Shown: piece by piece, positions 26,868-35,602 of the stretch | How the letters are laid out: every line of letters starts with the position of its first letter | Numbering within the stretch: the first letter of the stretch is position 1 | Source of the DNA: an uncultured Psychrobacter sp. | Lineage (GTDB): Bacteria; Pseudomonadota; Gammaproteobacteria; Pseudomonadales; Moraxellaceae | Assembly: GCA_947489525.1 (NCBI GenBank) | Contig: CANLDW010000002.1 | Span: 589,223-653,222, forward strand | Reading direction: 5' to 3' | Length of the DNA stretch: 64,000 bases | Notes under the pieces: model-generated | What the model was told of the DNA's origin: nothing | Database searches by the model: none | Seen by the model: only the letters and a program-made list of their open reading frames with translations | Program-made: the position numbers and the translations under genes

Positions 26868-27165
26868 ATGAGTTGTCCTTTTTTTATATTTTTGCCCTGT
26901 TGTATAGCATAACGCAGTTCAGGCTTATTTTTTGTTTTTAAACCTTAAGGGACTCGTAGCGTTTTAGTCAGTCTTATATTTGTTCGCGTCGCAAGTTTTA
27001 CAATCCTTTTTTAAGGGTTATGTTAGTGATGATCAAGTTGTTCATAACAAAGCGCTATGGTGTAGCAAAAAAAAGAGCAACCGTTAGCGGGTTGCTCTTT
27101 TACACAAGCGACTTAGATAAGTCGATTTATTAAGCGAGGTGTCTTGCGCTCAATGGTATATGGAT
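26868..27165. other. Intergenic region between cbpA and Bor-type lipoprotein genes
   Basis: About 300 bp; contains the strong terminator of the downstream-facing Bor-type gene pair at 27067-27101 and presumably the cbpA promoter. No sigma-32-type heat-shock promoter was recognisable by eye. Nothing else seen. Confidence 0.45.
27067..27101 (-). terminator. Intrinsic terminator of the Bor-type lipoprotein genes
   Basis: AAAGAGCAACC-(GTTAGCG)-GGTTGCTCTTT: 11-bp perfect stem with a long T run in the minus-strand direction. Confidence 0.88.
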
Positions 27166-27459
27166 CTATCTACAAAATACTTTTGCAGTACGCGGCGTGT
27201 AGATACCAAAGGTTACCACGCTAAGAGCGACTTCTAAAGGCTGTTGAATCGTCTCTACTTTAGCGACGTTTTCGCCGCCATTACAAACTTGTGCGGCGTC
27301 AACCGTTTGCTCTTGACCAATACCTTGGATGAAGAAAGTTTGCGACTTAGAGTAGGTCGGTACGACTTGATTAGTAGGCTGAATCAATGCGGTTTGCGAC
27401 GCGCAACCTGATGCCAATACTACTGAACCGAGTACAGCTGATACGATGAGTTTTTTCAT
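27166..27459 (-). CDS. Bor/Iss-family outer membrane lipoprotein (copy 1)
   Basis: Small lipoprotein of the lambda Bor family. In E. coli, Bor/Iss contributes to serum resistance; here the role is unknown. It has a signal peptide ending in lipobox LASGC (Cys about residue 19). The family core is FFIQGIGQEQTVDAAQVCNGGENVAKVETIQQPLEVALSVVTFGIYTPRTAKVFC, matching the Bor pattern of GIGQ, DAA.ICGG.ENV and TLGIYTP...VYC. Two conserved cysteines beyond the lipid-modified one are kept. It lies 12 bp after the paralogue upstream and ends at a strong terminator, so both are one transcript. Confidence 0.88.
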   Translation of the reverse strand: MKKLIVSAVLGSVVLASGCASQTALIQPTNQVVPTYSKSQTFFIQGIGQEQTVDAAQVCNGGENVAKVETIQQPLEVALSVVTFGIYTPRTAKVFCR

Positions 27460-27471
27460 TATTATGTCTCC

Positions 27472-27771
27472 TTACTGACAATAGACGCGAACTTGACGAG
27501 GGGTGTAAATACCAAAGGTCACCACGCGCAGCACTACATCTACAGGGTTTTCTTCGGTTTGAATGCTAGCAACGTTTTGTTTGCCATTACAGGCTTGAGC
27601 AGCATCAATTTGTTGTGACTGACCTATCCCACTTAAAAAGAAGGTTTGCATCTCGTCAACCTCTGCCTCTGTAGCTGCAGTTGGCGCAGTTTGTGATGAT
27701 ACAAGGTACGTTTGAGTAGCACATCCTGAGGTGAGGATAGCGAGCAGAGCTAGAGTGGCTGCTTTCTTCAT
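27472..27771 (-). CDS. Bor/Iss-family outer membrane lipoprotein (copy 2)
   Basis: Paralogue of the next gene: signal peptide with lipobox LTSGC and core FFLSGIGQSQQIDAAQACNGKQNVASIQTEENPVDVVLRVVTFGIYTPRQVRVYCQ. The open frame starts four codons earlier (27783), but MKKAATLALLAILTSGC is a typical lipoprotein start, so the ATG at 27771 is preferred. The tandem pair arose by duplication and diverged mostly in the 20-40 residues after the lipidated cysteine. Confidence 0.87.
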   Translation of the reverse strand: MKKAATLALLAILTSGCATQTYLVSSQTAPTAATEAEVDEMQTFFLSGIGQSQQIDAAQACNGKQNVASIQTEENPVDVVLRVVTFGIYTPRQVRVYCQ

Positions 27772-27783
27772 GTATAACTCCAA

Positions 27784-28110
27784 AGATTAATATTTGTTCA
27801 GAGAAAAAATATTACTCTTAAACTTGCTATAAAGCAACGAATTTGTAATGATTATTATACTTATATTTCTGCAACCTTATCTTGCCTTGTTATTCACACC
27901 GGAGTAACTATATTAGAAATCAATCTAAAACACTGACAATTTCTTTTAATATGAATAAGTTAGTGCTTATGACTTAGGGCGTTTTTTACATAAGAGTAAA
28001 ACTATTGCAAGATAGCTCTTGTAGAATAGCGTCACTATTTTAGTTAGCAGAAGTAAAGAGCGCATAGGCAAGAGTATCTGTCTATTTCATTAACAACTCA
28101 TAGGTATTGA
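27784..28110. other. Divergent promoter region between Bor-type genes and rlpA-like gene
   Basis: About 330 bp of AT-rich sequence between divergently transcribed genes. Both must be expressed from here; no operator-like palindrome or RNA gene was recognised. Confidence 0.4.
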
Positions 28111-28473
28111 ATGTCTTATTTTATTAAGTCTTTAGTGGTTACTTTATCTTTGCTTTTAAGTATCAGTTCTTTTGCTGGTAATACAAGCTATTACGGTAGT
28201 AAGTTCCATGGTAAGCGCACCGCCAGTGGTAGCATCTTTAATATGCATGAGATGACGGCGGCTCACAAAACGCTACCCTTTGGTACTGAGGTTGAAGTCA
28301 CTAACAAAAAGACGAAACAAAGTGTCGTCGTAAAGATTACAGATCGAGGCCCTTTTACTCGTGGTCGTATTCTTGATTTATCCAAAGGCGCGGCGAGTAA
28401 AATAAATTGCCAACTTTGTACTACTACCATGAAGATCCTCTCTTATGGTGATGGTAAATATCGTAGACAGTAA
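28111..28473 (+). CDS. Small RlpA-like septal ring / DPBB-domain secreted protein
   Basis: Secreted 120-residue protein with a signal peptide ending near SFAG-NTS, followed by a single double-psi beta-barrel domain. The RlpA signature is present: SYYGSKFHGKRTASGSIFNMHEMTAAHKTLPFGTEVEVTN and VVVKITDRGPFTRGRILDLSKGAA, including the catalytic-type Asp of the RGP motif. RlpA cleaves denuded peptidoglycan glycans at the septum. This protein lacks the C-terminal SPOR domain of full RlpA, so septal targeting is not assured. A perfect hairpin terminator follows. Confidence 0.88.
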   Translation: MSYFIKSLVVTLSLLLSISSFAGNTSYYGSKFHGKRTASGSIFNMHEMTAAHKTLPFGTEVEVTNKKTKQSVVVKITDRGPFTRGRILDLSKGAASKINCQLCTTTMKILSYGDGKYRRQ

Positions 28474-28480
28474 ATCATTA

Positions 28481-28508
28481 AAAAAGGAGAGCACATGCTC
28501 TCCTTTTT
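28481..28508. terminator. Bidirectional terminator between rlpA-like gene and ABC-F gene
   Basis: AAAAAGGAGAGCA-CA-TGCTCTCCTTTTT, a 13-bp perfect stem flanked by A and T runs. It can end transcription of both convergent genes. Confidence 0.92.
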
Positions 28509-28536
28509 TATGTCTTATCATCAGTCAAGATGAGTC

Positions 28537-30609
28537 TCAGCTAAATTCAGCTTCCATCTCTTCAAGCGTCGTCATGGCAATCAATAGCTTCTCTTCATGT
28601 TCACTATGCTGCTGCTGCAACGATGCCTGCTCCTCAAGTAATTTGAGTAGATCCGCTTTACGGTTTTCTTCATACAGATCCGTTTCAGCTAGTTTTTTCT
28701 CAAGTGTTGTCAGTTTAGTATCAATCGCTGCTAAAGATTTTTCATTCGTCTCAATATCACGACGAATAGGCGCTGTCAGTTTGCGCTGTTCGGCTGCTAT
28801 CTTGCGCAGCTCCTCTTTACTAAGAGGGTTACTAACAGCGGTATTGTCTGCTTTAGTCTGTACCGGACGAGACGTTGCTGTTAAGTGTTCAAGCGTTTCA
28901 GTATTACGCCCTTGATTAGCTTGCACATTGGCTTTAGCCGTTTCACGTGAAACGAACTTTTTACTCTCTTTTTTGTTCTTAGGCTTTTTGTCGCTATTCT
29001 TGTCAGCCGCATTATCTTGTTTGCGCTTCTCTGCCAGCCACTTACCGTAATCACTAATATCACCGTCAAACTCATCAATACGGCCATCATGAACTAAGTA
29101 GAGCTCATCACAGACATTGGCAATGAGTTCACGATCATGCGATACAAGGACGACCGCGCCCTCAAAGCCTTGTAGCGCGAGTGTCAACGCTTGACGCATT
29201 TGCAGATCTAAGTGGTTAGTGGGTTCATCAAGTACCAGTACGTTAGGGCGTTGCCAGACGATCAGGGCGAGCGTTAGACGCGCGCGCTCACCGCCTGAAA
29301 ATAACTCACTTGGCGTGTCGATTCTCTCGCCGCGAAAATCAAAGCTACCAAGGAACGAGCGTAGCTGGGCATCTGAGGTCTTACCTGCTAGACGCCGTAG
29401 CATCTGTAGCGGTGAGGCTTTAGCATCCAGTGCGTCCATCTGATGCTGGTTAAAGTAGCCAAGCTTTAGGGTATCGGAGACGCGATAACTGCCCGATAAA
29501 ATCTCAAGCTCCCCGACCAAAGCTTTTATCAGGGTCGACTTACCTGCGCCATTCATCCCTAATAGCCCAAGGCGGGTATCAGGCGTGACCTGTACATTTG
29601 CATTATGCAGTAGCGGTGTCTCGCCATAACCGATATCTGCTTGCGTCAGCTCTATGAGTGGCGAGCTCATGTTAGCAGGGGGATAAAATTTGAATGAGAA
29701 CGGGTTATCTGCCATCATTGGTGATAGCTCACTCATACGCTCAAGCTGCTTAATACGGCTTTGCGCTTGCTTAGCTTTACTGGCTTTGGCACGAAAACGG
29801 CGAATGAAGTCATCAAGGTGCGCGCGGGTTGCTTGTTGCTTCTCAAACGCTTGCTGCTGCTGCGCCATACGCTCATGACGGGTGCGAATAAACTGCTGAT
29901 AGTTACCTGTGTATAGGGTGATTTTTTGTTGTTCCACGTGCAGGATGTGATCGACAGTCGCATCCAGAAACGCTTGATCGTGCGAGATGACGATGACAAG
30001 ACCTGTAAACTGATTGATCCAAGTCTCAAGCCAAAGGATAGCATCTAGATCCAAATGGTTAGTAGGCTCATCAAGCAGCATAAGATCAGCGCGGCTCATC
30101 AAGGTCTTAGCGAGGTTTAGACGCATACGCCAGCCGCCAGAGAAGCCCTCTACGGGCAGCTCATGCTGGCTGGTATTAAAGCCAAGACCCGCCATAATCT
30201 GCGCCGCTTTGGTTGGCGTCCGGTAGCCATCGATCTCATCGAACTGCTGATGCAGCACCCCTATTTGCTCGTCGCTTATCGAACTTAAATCATTTAAAGC
30301 CGCGTTAATCTCGTACCACTGCTCATCACCGCTTAACACATAATTGATGGCCGTTTGGCGACTAGCACCCACTTCTTGCGCCATATGCGCAACGTGCCAG
30401 CTATCGGGTATACTGACTTCACCTTTATCGAGCGTGACTTCGGTATCACCTGTACCCATTTGCGTTAGTAGCAGCGCAAACAAGGTTGACTTACCTGTAC
30501 CGTTGTTGCCAGTCAAGCCAATCTTTTGGTTGGGATGTAGCTGAAAGCTTGCGCCGCTAAATAACACACGACCATCACGGCGTACGCTTACGTCTTTAAA
30601 TTCGATCAT
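28537..30609 (-). CDS. yheS: ABC-F family ATPase (YheS-like)
   Basis: Soluble twin-ABC ATPase of the ABC-F class, which act on ribosomes. First cassette: Walker A GNNGTGKST, signature FSGGWRMRLNLA, Walker B LMLLDEPTNHLDLDA. An interdomain linker with coiled coil follows (RTRHERMAQQQQAFEKQQATRAHLDDFIRRFRAKASKAKQAQSRIKQLERM). Second cassette: GMNGAGKST, FSGGERARLTLA and VLVLDEPTNHLDL. A C-terminal Lys/Glu-rich coiled coil runs from about 530. Length 690 aa, longer than E. coli YheS (about 637) through a charged insert near 545-600. A parS-like 14-bp palindrome lies within its coding sequence at 28940-28953. Confidence 0.9.
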   Translation of the reverse strand: MIEFKDVSVRRDGRVLFSGASFQLHPNQKIGLTGNNGTGKSTLFALLLTQMGTGDTEVTLDKGEVSIPDSWHVAHMAQEVGASRQTAINYVLSGDEQWYEINAALNDLSSISDEQIGVLHQQFDEIDGYRTPTKAAQIMAGLGFNTSQHELPVEGFSGGWRMRLNLAKTLMSRADLMLLDEPTNHLDLDAILWLETWINQFTGLVIVISHDQAFLDATVDHILHVEQQKITLYTGNYQQFIRTRHERMAQQQQAFEKQQATRAHLDDFIRRFRAKASKAKQAQSRIKQLERMSELSPMMADNPFSFKFYPPANMSSPLIELTQADIGYGETPLLHNANVQVTPDTRLGLLGMNGAGKSTLIKALVGELEILSGSYRVSDTLKLGYFNQHQMDALDAKASPLQMLRRLAGKTSDAQLRSFLGSFDFRGERIDTPSELFSGGERARLTLALIVWQRPNVLVLDEPTNHLDLQMRQALTLALQGFEGAVVLVSHDRELIANVCDELYLVHDGRIDEFDGDISDYGKWLAEKRKQDNAADKNSDKKPKNKKESKKFVSRETAKANVQANQGRNTETLEHLTATSRPVQTKADNTAVSNPLSKEELRKIAAEQRKLTAPIRRDIETNEKSLAAIDTKLTTLEKKLAETDLYEENRKADLLKLLEEQASLQQQHSEHEEKLLIAMTTLEEMEAEFS
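28939..28954. promoter_or_regulatory. parS-like palindrome (within ABC-F gene)
   Basis: C-GTTTCACGTGAAAC-G: the exact 14-bp core of the canonical chromosomal parS (TGTTTCACGTGAAACA), differing only in the outermost base at each end. Perfect palindrome inside the C-terminal coding part of the yheS-like gene. Confidence 0.75.
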
Positions 30610-30968
30610 AGGGTTTCTTCATTTTAAGTGATATATAGAGGTATGCTGAGTGCTTGATACAACTAAAGGATTGACTGACAATAGAGTGGATGCAGACTAT
30701 TATTTCAAACGTATACAGACTAAGCAAACAATTAAGCTACTTTTTTATTGTGAGCTGCTGTAGTTGGAGTATCATTGCTATAAATCAAGTGCCATAAATC
30801 AAGCCATTGTCCTTGATAAATCAAGCAAAACCCCAATTATGATATACTGGTAAAATACTAATGACATCAGAGAGTTGTAAAGCGTAGACGCAGGCGTAGC
30901 TCATAATTATAGCAATCACTAGCTCTACGTCTGCACCAAACACTCTGATTTTAGCCACTGAGGTAGAT
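30610..30968. other. Intergenic region upstream of erpA
   Basis: About 360 bp between the divergent ABC-F gene and erpA. It holds three copies of ATAAATCAAG between about 30779 and 30825. The last forms the perfect palindrome CTTGAT-AA-ATCAAG. A TATACT -10-like hexamer follows near 30842. The repeats could be a regulator site for erpA; they do not match the IscR consensus as I know it. Confidence 0.5.
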
Positions 30969-31340
30969 ATGAACGAACAAGCCAATCAATTTAGTCCAAG
31001 TACAGTAGATCCTACTGTGCTCAGCCTCACGGATAATGCTGCGCAAAAAGTGCGCCGTCTACGCGAAGAGGAAGGCGATAGTAGTTTGATGCTACGCGTC
31101 TATGTTACTGGCGGCGGCTGCTCGGGGTTTTCTTACGGTTTTAGATTCGACAGTGATTTGAACGAAGACGACGCTAACTTTGATAACGATGATGTCACTT
31201 TGGTTATCGATTCACTCAGTTATCAGTACTTGCAAGGCTCTACGGTTGATTATACTGAAGGATTAGAGGGCGCGCGCTTTGTTGTTCAAAACCCAAACGC
31301 AACCACAACGTGCGGCTGTGGTTCGTCCTTTTCTATATAG
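30969..31340 (+). CDS. erpA: Iron-sulfur cluster insertion protein ErpA
   Basis: A-type carrier that delivers Fe-S clusters to apo-enzymes such as IspG. The 123-residue protein has the three invariant cysteines: [11 protein letters not shown] and [11 protein letters not shown]. The family body is [66 protein letters not shown]. The N-terminal 20 residues are variable. Choice of ErpA over IscA rests on absence of an isc operon nearby and on the [10 protein letters not shown] style; an IscA-like role cannot be excluded. Confidence 0.88.
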   Translation: MNEQANQFSPSTVDPTVLSLTDNAAQKVRRLREEEGDSSLMLRVYVTGGGCSGFSYGFRFDSDLNEDDANFDNDDVTLVIDSLSYQYLQGSTVDYTEGLEGARFVVQNPNATTTCGCGSSFSI

Positions 31341-31812
31341 ACTTCGATGCTCTAATATAGCTTAAGGTCTGTTATACGTATTTGACTACCTGTCATGAAA
31401 CGTCAAGTCGCGTTTGTTTTTCTACAAGTTTTAACAAGATTAAATAAAACAACTGTTGATTGATACAATGTTTTCTCCTCTTAGTGTACAACTGTACTCT
31501 CATAAATATGGCTCGTACCGATAACGCAATCAAATGTACATCTAATCGGTTTTATGTTGTTTTTAGATAAGTATATGCTTAAATGGACTCTTATATTAAG
31601 TAGCTCTACTAAACAATATAAACGCTGGTGAATATATAGTAAAAGACAGCATTTAATGTGCTGTCTTATCAGTTTGGCACTGGGCTTTGATGGTTGTAAA
31701 CCAAGTATTGTTCTTTTGCCATTCAAGATTTGATCAGACGTAAACCACTTGTTGTATAGCTATTAAAAAATATTGTTCCATTATCTAATTCCTATACATA
31801 AGGTATATACAC
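31341..31812. other. Intergenic region between erpA and roadblock gene
   Basis: About 470 bp. Contains a hairpin AAGACAGCA-(TTTAATG)-TGCTGTCTT at 31643-31667 with a poor T tract, possibly a weak terminator or an mRNA element upstream of the roadblock gene. The 81-codon minus-strand ORF (31481-31726) has no recognisable features and is not called. Confidence 0.45.
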
Positions 31813-32169
31813 ATGGCTAAGTTATCACTTGACGAGTTAAATGAAATTGACGGCTTCATCGCAGCAGCACTGGTAGACGGCGAATCAGGATTGGCGTTAG
31901 CAACGACAGGTACTGGTATTGACCTTGAGCTTGCAGCCGCTGGTAACACTGAAGTGGTGCGCTCAAAGCGCAAAGTCGCTGAAGCATTAGGTCTAAACGA
32001 AAATATCGAGGATATCCTCATTACCCTTAGCAAGCAGTATCACTTGATCCGTCCGCTCGTACGTAACGAAAACTTGTTTTTGTATCTAGTACTAGACCGT
32101 CAAAAGTCGAACCTAGCAATGGCGCGTCACAACCTAAAAAGCTTTGAGACTGAATTAGACTTTTCGTAG
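31813..32169 (+). CDS. Roadblock/LC7-domain protein
   Basis: The 118-residue protein fits the roadblock/LC7 fold: [53 protein letters not shown], then [48 protein letters not shown]. Bacterial members often act with small Ras-like GTPases (MglA type) or as regulators. No MglA-type GTPase gene is adjacent, so it is an orphan here. ATG preceded by AAGG at a long spacing; a strong terminator follows. Function unknown. Confidence 0.78.
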   Translation: MAKLSLDELNEIDGFIAAALVDGESGLALATTGTGIDLELAAAGNTEVVRSKRKVAEALGLNENIEDILITLSKQYHLIRPLVRNENLFLYLVLDRQKSNLAMARHNLKSFETELDFS

Positions 32170-32241
32170 TTCAGGTATCAACTAGTCTAGGTATCAATCT
32201 AGGTAGCGACTGGCAGTCTTAGTAGCTGGAGTCGTTATCAC

Positions 32242-32274
32242 AAGCACCTACCCTTACCGGTAGGTGCTTTTTTT
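32242..32274 (+). terminator. Intrinsic terminator after roadblock gene
   Basis: AAGCACCTACC-(CTTACC)-GGTAGGTGCTT followed by a T run; 11-bp perfect stem. Confidence 0.92.
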
Positions 32275-32439
32275 ACGCGAATAAAAAAGCAAAACAGTAC
32301 AGGCAAAGCTTACGCTATTTGTAATTGTACGTGGTTTTTAGTACCGCTTTGGGCTAAACTGACGGGATTATTAGCCCCTTGATTATTCTTTTACGCTCGC
32401 CTGTAATCTGCGGCGATCCGCCATAATAAATAACATTAG

Positions 32440-34017
32440 ATGACTATTATGAGTAATGTTGTAAGTAGCTTTGTCGATTTTAAAATTCCAAGCTGGTTTG
32501 AGACCCAGCACCTAGCAGGTATGCTACGTGGTATCGAAAAAGAGGGTCTGCGCGTAACGCCTGATGGCTATTTAGCGCAAACACCGCACTCAACCAAGCT
32601 TGGCTCAAAGCTGACTCACCCTTTTATCACTACAGATTACTCTGAGAGCTTGCTTGAGCTGATCACGGAGCCTAAAAATACGCCAAAAGAGACGCTCACT
32701 ATGTTGCGCCAACTGCACGTCTTGGTTTATCAAGGCATTGCAGCAGATGAGCTGATGTGGCCGCTGTCCATGCCTTGCATGCTCTCATCGGATGACAAAG
32801 ACATTCCACTCGCTGACTACGGTAGCTCAAACACCGGTAAGCTCAAAACCTTGTATCGTAGCGGTTTGGGTATCCGCTATGGTCGGCGTATGCAAACGAT
32901 TGCCGGTTTGCACTACAACTTATCCTTTGGTGACGGCTTATTTGAGCACTGGCAACAGCAGAGTGCAAACACGCAGACATTAACTGAGTTTAAAAACGAT
33001 AAGTATCTGGGACTGATTCGCAACTTTAAGCGTCTGACAAGTTTAGTGCTGTACTTACTCGGTGCTAGTCCTAGCGTTTGTCCTTGCTTTTTGACAGGAC
33101 GTGAGCACGATTTGGAGCGTTTAAACGACTCCACTTATTATAAGCCTGCGGCGACCAGTCTACGCATGGGTAAGCTTGGCTATACCAATAGCGTGCAAGA
33201 GCAGCTTGATATTCGCTACAATCATCTACCTGAGTACGTTGCAGGTTTACGCCGTGCTATCCAAACGCCGCACGAGAGCTTTAAAGCACTAGGACTTGAG
33301 GATAGTGAAGGCAATCCTATTCAGATCAACGACCACATCTTGCAAATAGAAAACGAATACTACAGCCCTATCCGCCCCAAACAGATTGCGATGAGCGGCG
33401 AGACGCCAACCGAAGCGCTGGAGCGCCGCGGCATCGCTTATGTTGAGTTCCGGGCGATTGATTTGGATCCCTACAGTGATGTCGGTATCCGCTTATCAAG
33501 CGCTTGTTTTTTGGAAGTGATGGCTTTGTATTGTCTGCTAAGTGACTCCCCTGATCTACTGCCAGATGAAGAAGAAGCACTCGCTATCAACCTTGACCGC
33601 GTCGTCAACGAAGGTCGCCGTGAACAGCTACATATTATCAATAACGGAGAAGAAGAGCTGCTTGAGAGCTGGATGCTGACGCACCTCAGCCGTATGCAGC
33701 CACTAGCAGCAATGCTCGATGCTCACTACGGCGGTAATGACTACCGCGCGGCAGTTGCTCTCATGCAAGGCAAAGCCGCTAATCCCGAATCAACCATATC
33801 AGCGCAAGTCAACTCTGATAGTGAGCGTTTAGGTAGTCTGTGGCAGCTTGGCTTTACTTTAGCAAAGCTGCACCGCGAGTCTTTGTTACAGCAAACCTTG
33901 AGTCCAAATACGCAAGCTAAGTATGAAGTACTAGCGGAAAAATCTATCCTACAGCAAGCTGAGATTGAAGCTGATGAGACTGAGGACTTTATGGACTTTA
34001 TTCAAAAGTATCGGTAA
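32440..34017 (+). CDS. gshA: Glutamate-cysteine ligase (gammaproteobacterial type)
   Basis: First step of glutathione synthesis: ATP-dependent joining of L-cysteine to the gamma-carboxyl of glutamate. The 525-residue protein has the class 1 signature GIEKEGLRVTPDGYLAQTPH and TTDYSESLLELITEP. The substrate region WPLSMPCML, GLGIRYGRRMQTIAGLHYNLSFGD and YVEFRAIDLDPYSDVGI follow. Length agrees with E. coli GshA (518). Two ATGs, 32440 and 32449, are possible starts; neither has a strong ribosome binding site. dsbB follows 40 bp downstream. Confidence 0.95.
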   Translation: MTIMSNVVSSFVDFKIPSWFETQHLAGMLRGIEKEGLRVTPDGYLAQTPHSTKLGSKLTHPFITTDYSESLLELITEPKNTPKETLTMLRQLHVLVYQGIAADELMWPLSMPCMLSSDDKDIPLADYGSSNTGKLKTLYRSGLGIRYGRRMQTIAGLHYNLSFGDGLFEHWQQQSANTQTLTEFKNDKYLGLIRNFKRLTSLVLYLLGASPSVCPCFLTGREHDLERLNDSTYYKPAATSLRMGKLGYTNSVQEQLDIRYNHLPEYVAGLRRAIQTPHESFKALGLEDSEGNPIQINDHILQIENEYYSPIRPKQIAMSGETPTEALERRGIAYVEFRAIDLDPYSDVGIRLSSACFLEVMALYCLLSDSPDLLPDEEEALAINLDRVVNEGRREQLHIINNGEEELLESWMLTHLSRMQPLAAMLDAHYGGNDYRAAVALMQGKAANPESTISAQVNSDSERLGSLWQLGFTLAKLHRESLLQQTLSPNTQAKYEVLAEKSILQQAEIEADETEDFMDFIQKYR

Positions 34018-34057
34018 TCTTTATCGTCTTATCTTCTTGTTAAAGAGTAATTGAGCT

Positions 34058-34582
34058 ATGCAAAAATTGACTACATATCGCAGCTTACAAGTGTTCTTAG
34101 TGCTCATGAGTATTATAGGTATGAGCTTTGCGCTGTTTTTCTTGCAGCGCTACATGGGTTTCTCGCCTTGTCCGCTATGTATCTTTCAGCGCATCGGTCT
34201 TATCGTTATGGGCGGCTTCGCCTTTATCGCGGCAGTATTCAACCCTAAGTCAAAGGCGATAAGGCTTTTATTATGGCTTGGTAGCTTAGCAGGCATCACT
34301 TGGTCAACAGGCGTTGCAGCAAGGCATGTTTGGCTACAACACTTGCCCGCTGACCAAGTGCCCTCTTGTGGCCCAGGTCTGGATTATTGGCTGGACACGT
34401 TGCCGATGCAGCAGGTGCTAAATGAAGTGTTTGCAGGTTCAGGTGAATGTGCGCTTGTAGATTGGCGCTTTTTGGGCTTAAGTATCCCTGAGCAGGCACT
34501 GATTTTGTTCAGTATCTTATTGATCGTCCACGCTGTTATTTTGTTTCGTATCTTAAAGCCTAACCAAACGCGCCGCTTTTAA
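34058..34582 (+). CDS. dsbB: Disulfide bond formation protein DsbB
   Basis: Inner-membrane quinone reductase that reoxidises DsbA. The 174-residue protein has four membrane segments. The first periplasmic loop carries the redox pair in SPCPLCIFQRIG (CxxC). The second periplasmic loop holds the other pair in SCGPGLDYW and GSGECALVDWRFLGLSIPEQ. Both cysteine pairs are intact, so it should be functional. It lies after gshA on the same strand and is followed by a very strong hairpin. Note the thiol-redox theme: gshA, dsbB and a DsbC-like gene at 46.2 kb. Confidence 0.93.
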   Translation: MQKLTTYRSLQVFLVLMSIIGMSFALFFLQRYMGFSPCPLCIFQRIGLIVMGGFAFIAAVFNPKSKAIRLLLWLGSLAGITWSTGVAARHVWLQHLPADQVPSCGPGLDYWLDTLPMQQVLNEVFAGSGECALVDWRFLGLSIPEQALILFSILLIVHAVILFRILKPNQTRRF

Positions 34583-34646
34583 TCCTTTAGTCTTGTCACT
34601 TATCAATAGCGCCATTTCTCACTCCTAGCTTTTTCTGTGTCTTCAC

Positions 34647-34693
34647 AGCACATAGCCCCTAGACTACTATTTATAGTCTAGGGGCTATGTGCT
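34647..34693. terminator. Long perfect hairpin after dsbB
   Basis: 20-bp perfect stem beginning AGCACATAGCCCCTAGACTA with a 7-nt loop (CTATTTA) and the exact reverse complement. It is followed by TTAAGCTTTTG rather than a clean T run. Acts probably as the gshA-dsbB terminator, but the stem is unusually long for one. Confidence 0.85.
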
Positions 34694-34835
34694 TTAAGCT
34701 TTTGTATTTCGCTTTGAAATTCTTAGTAGTATTCAACGTAGAGAATTCATTTAAAGAATTTGGCACAAATATTGCAAATTATCTAGCATACGAGTGTTGG
34801 GTTCATTGACAATATACGACTGCAAAAGGCTGCTT

Positions 34836-35483
34836 ATGATACCGCTTATCTTTATCTCATCGACTTACAGAACGATAGGTTGTAAAGTAAGCTTGCCTGT
34901 CAGATCGCTACTGCCACTCACTTTTGCAGTCCTACTGAGCGCCTGTGATGGGGCATCATCGACTACCAGTACATCATCAACGACTAGCTTTTCTTCCTCG
35001 ACAACTGAAAAATCGACTCAAATCACCCCGCTTGAACAACAATCCATCTCAAACTCAAGTGATGATCCACTAGACGCTATACAAGATAACCCAGAGCATG
35101 ATGGTTACGAGTCCGCACAAGTGAGGGCGCGTAACACGAGACAGTACTCACCTATGATCTCAGAGAAATCTGATGATAGCGCACTACAAGCGACGTTAAT
35201 GGGCGATTATGGCGGCGTACTACCTTGTTTGTCATGTAGTAGTATTGAGATCACCCTTAATTTGTTTGCTGATGGTAGTGTGACTAAAACGAGTGCTTTT
35301 AAAAACTCTAAAACGCTACCTGATACCGCTGTCAATTATGGAACCTACAAACAAGACAAGGATGAGATCATTATTGTTTATGGCAAAAGAGTCATCGAAC
35401 GCTATCTTATTCAAAACAATAATTTGGTGAGGCTAGATGGTAATGGTGAGGCGAATAACGACTATACGTTGTCACGTCTATAA
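34836..35483 (+). CDS. NlpE-like copper resistance / envelope stress lipoprotein
   Basis: Lipoprotein with a signal sequence and lipobox (FAVLLSACDGASS). A low-complexity Ser/Thr linker (SSTTSTSSTTSFSSSTT) and an acidic stretch follow, then an NlpE N-terminal-like domain: LMGDYGGVLPCLSCSSIEITLNLFADGSVTKTSAFKNS and NYGTYKQDKDEIIIVYGKRVIERYLI. The CxxC in GVLPCLSC is the NlpE hallmark sensed by the Cpx system in E. coli. The frame opens at GTG 34794; the ATG at 34836 with AAAAGG upstream gives a proper signal peptide. C-terminal OB domain of enteric NlpE is absent. Confidence 0.82.
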   Translation: MIPLIFISSTYRTIGCKVSLPVRSLLPLTFAVLLSACDGASSTTSTSSTTSFSSSTTEKSTQITPLEQQSISNSSDDPLDAIQDNPEHDGYESAQVRARNTRQYSPMISEKSDDSALQATLMGDYGGVLPCLSCSSIEITLNLFADGSVTKTSAFKNSKTLPDTAVNYGTYKQDKDEIIIVYGKRVIERYLIQNNNLVRLDGNGEANNDYTLSRL

Positions 35484-35565
35484 CGATGCGCTCATAGCTG
35501 CTAATCCAATATTCAATGATCCGAAGCCTGCGCTTTATTAACATCAACCTGACGCCTCATCCTTT

Positions 35566-35602
35566 AACGCCTAACGCCAAGCCTACTGCTTAGGCGTTTT
35601 TT
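35566..35602 (+). terminator. Intrinsic terminator after NlpE-like gene
   Basis: AACGCCTAA at 35566-35574 pairs perfectly with TTAGGCGTT at 35590-35598, followed by a T run. Confidence 0.85.

Noticed and set aside
29930..29945. TGTTCCACGTGCAGGA as a fifth parS site
   Set aside because: Three mismatches in the right half of the degenerate pattern; only the left half fits.
31481..31726. 81-codon minus-strand ORF between erpA and the roadblock gene
   Set aside because: No domain, no context and crosses the hairpin at 31643-31667.
34618..34700. tRNA-like structure at the 34.65 kb hairpin
   Set aside because: It is one long simple stem-loop with no cloverleaf or T-loop motif.
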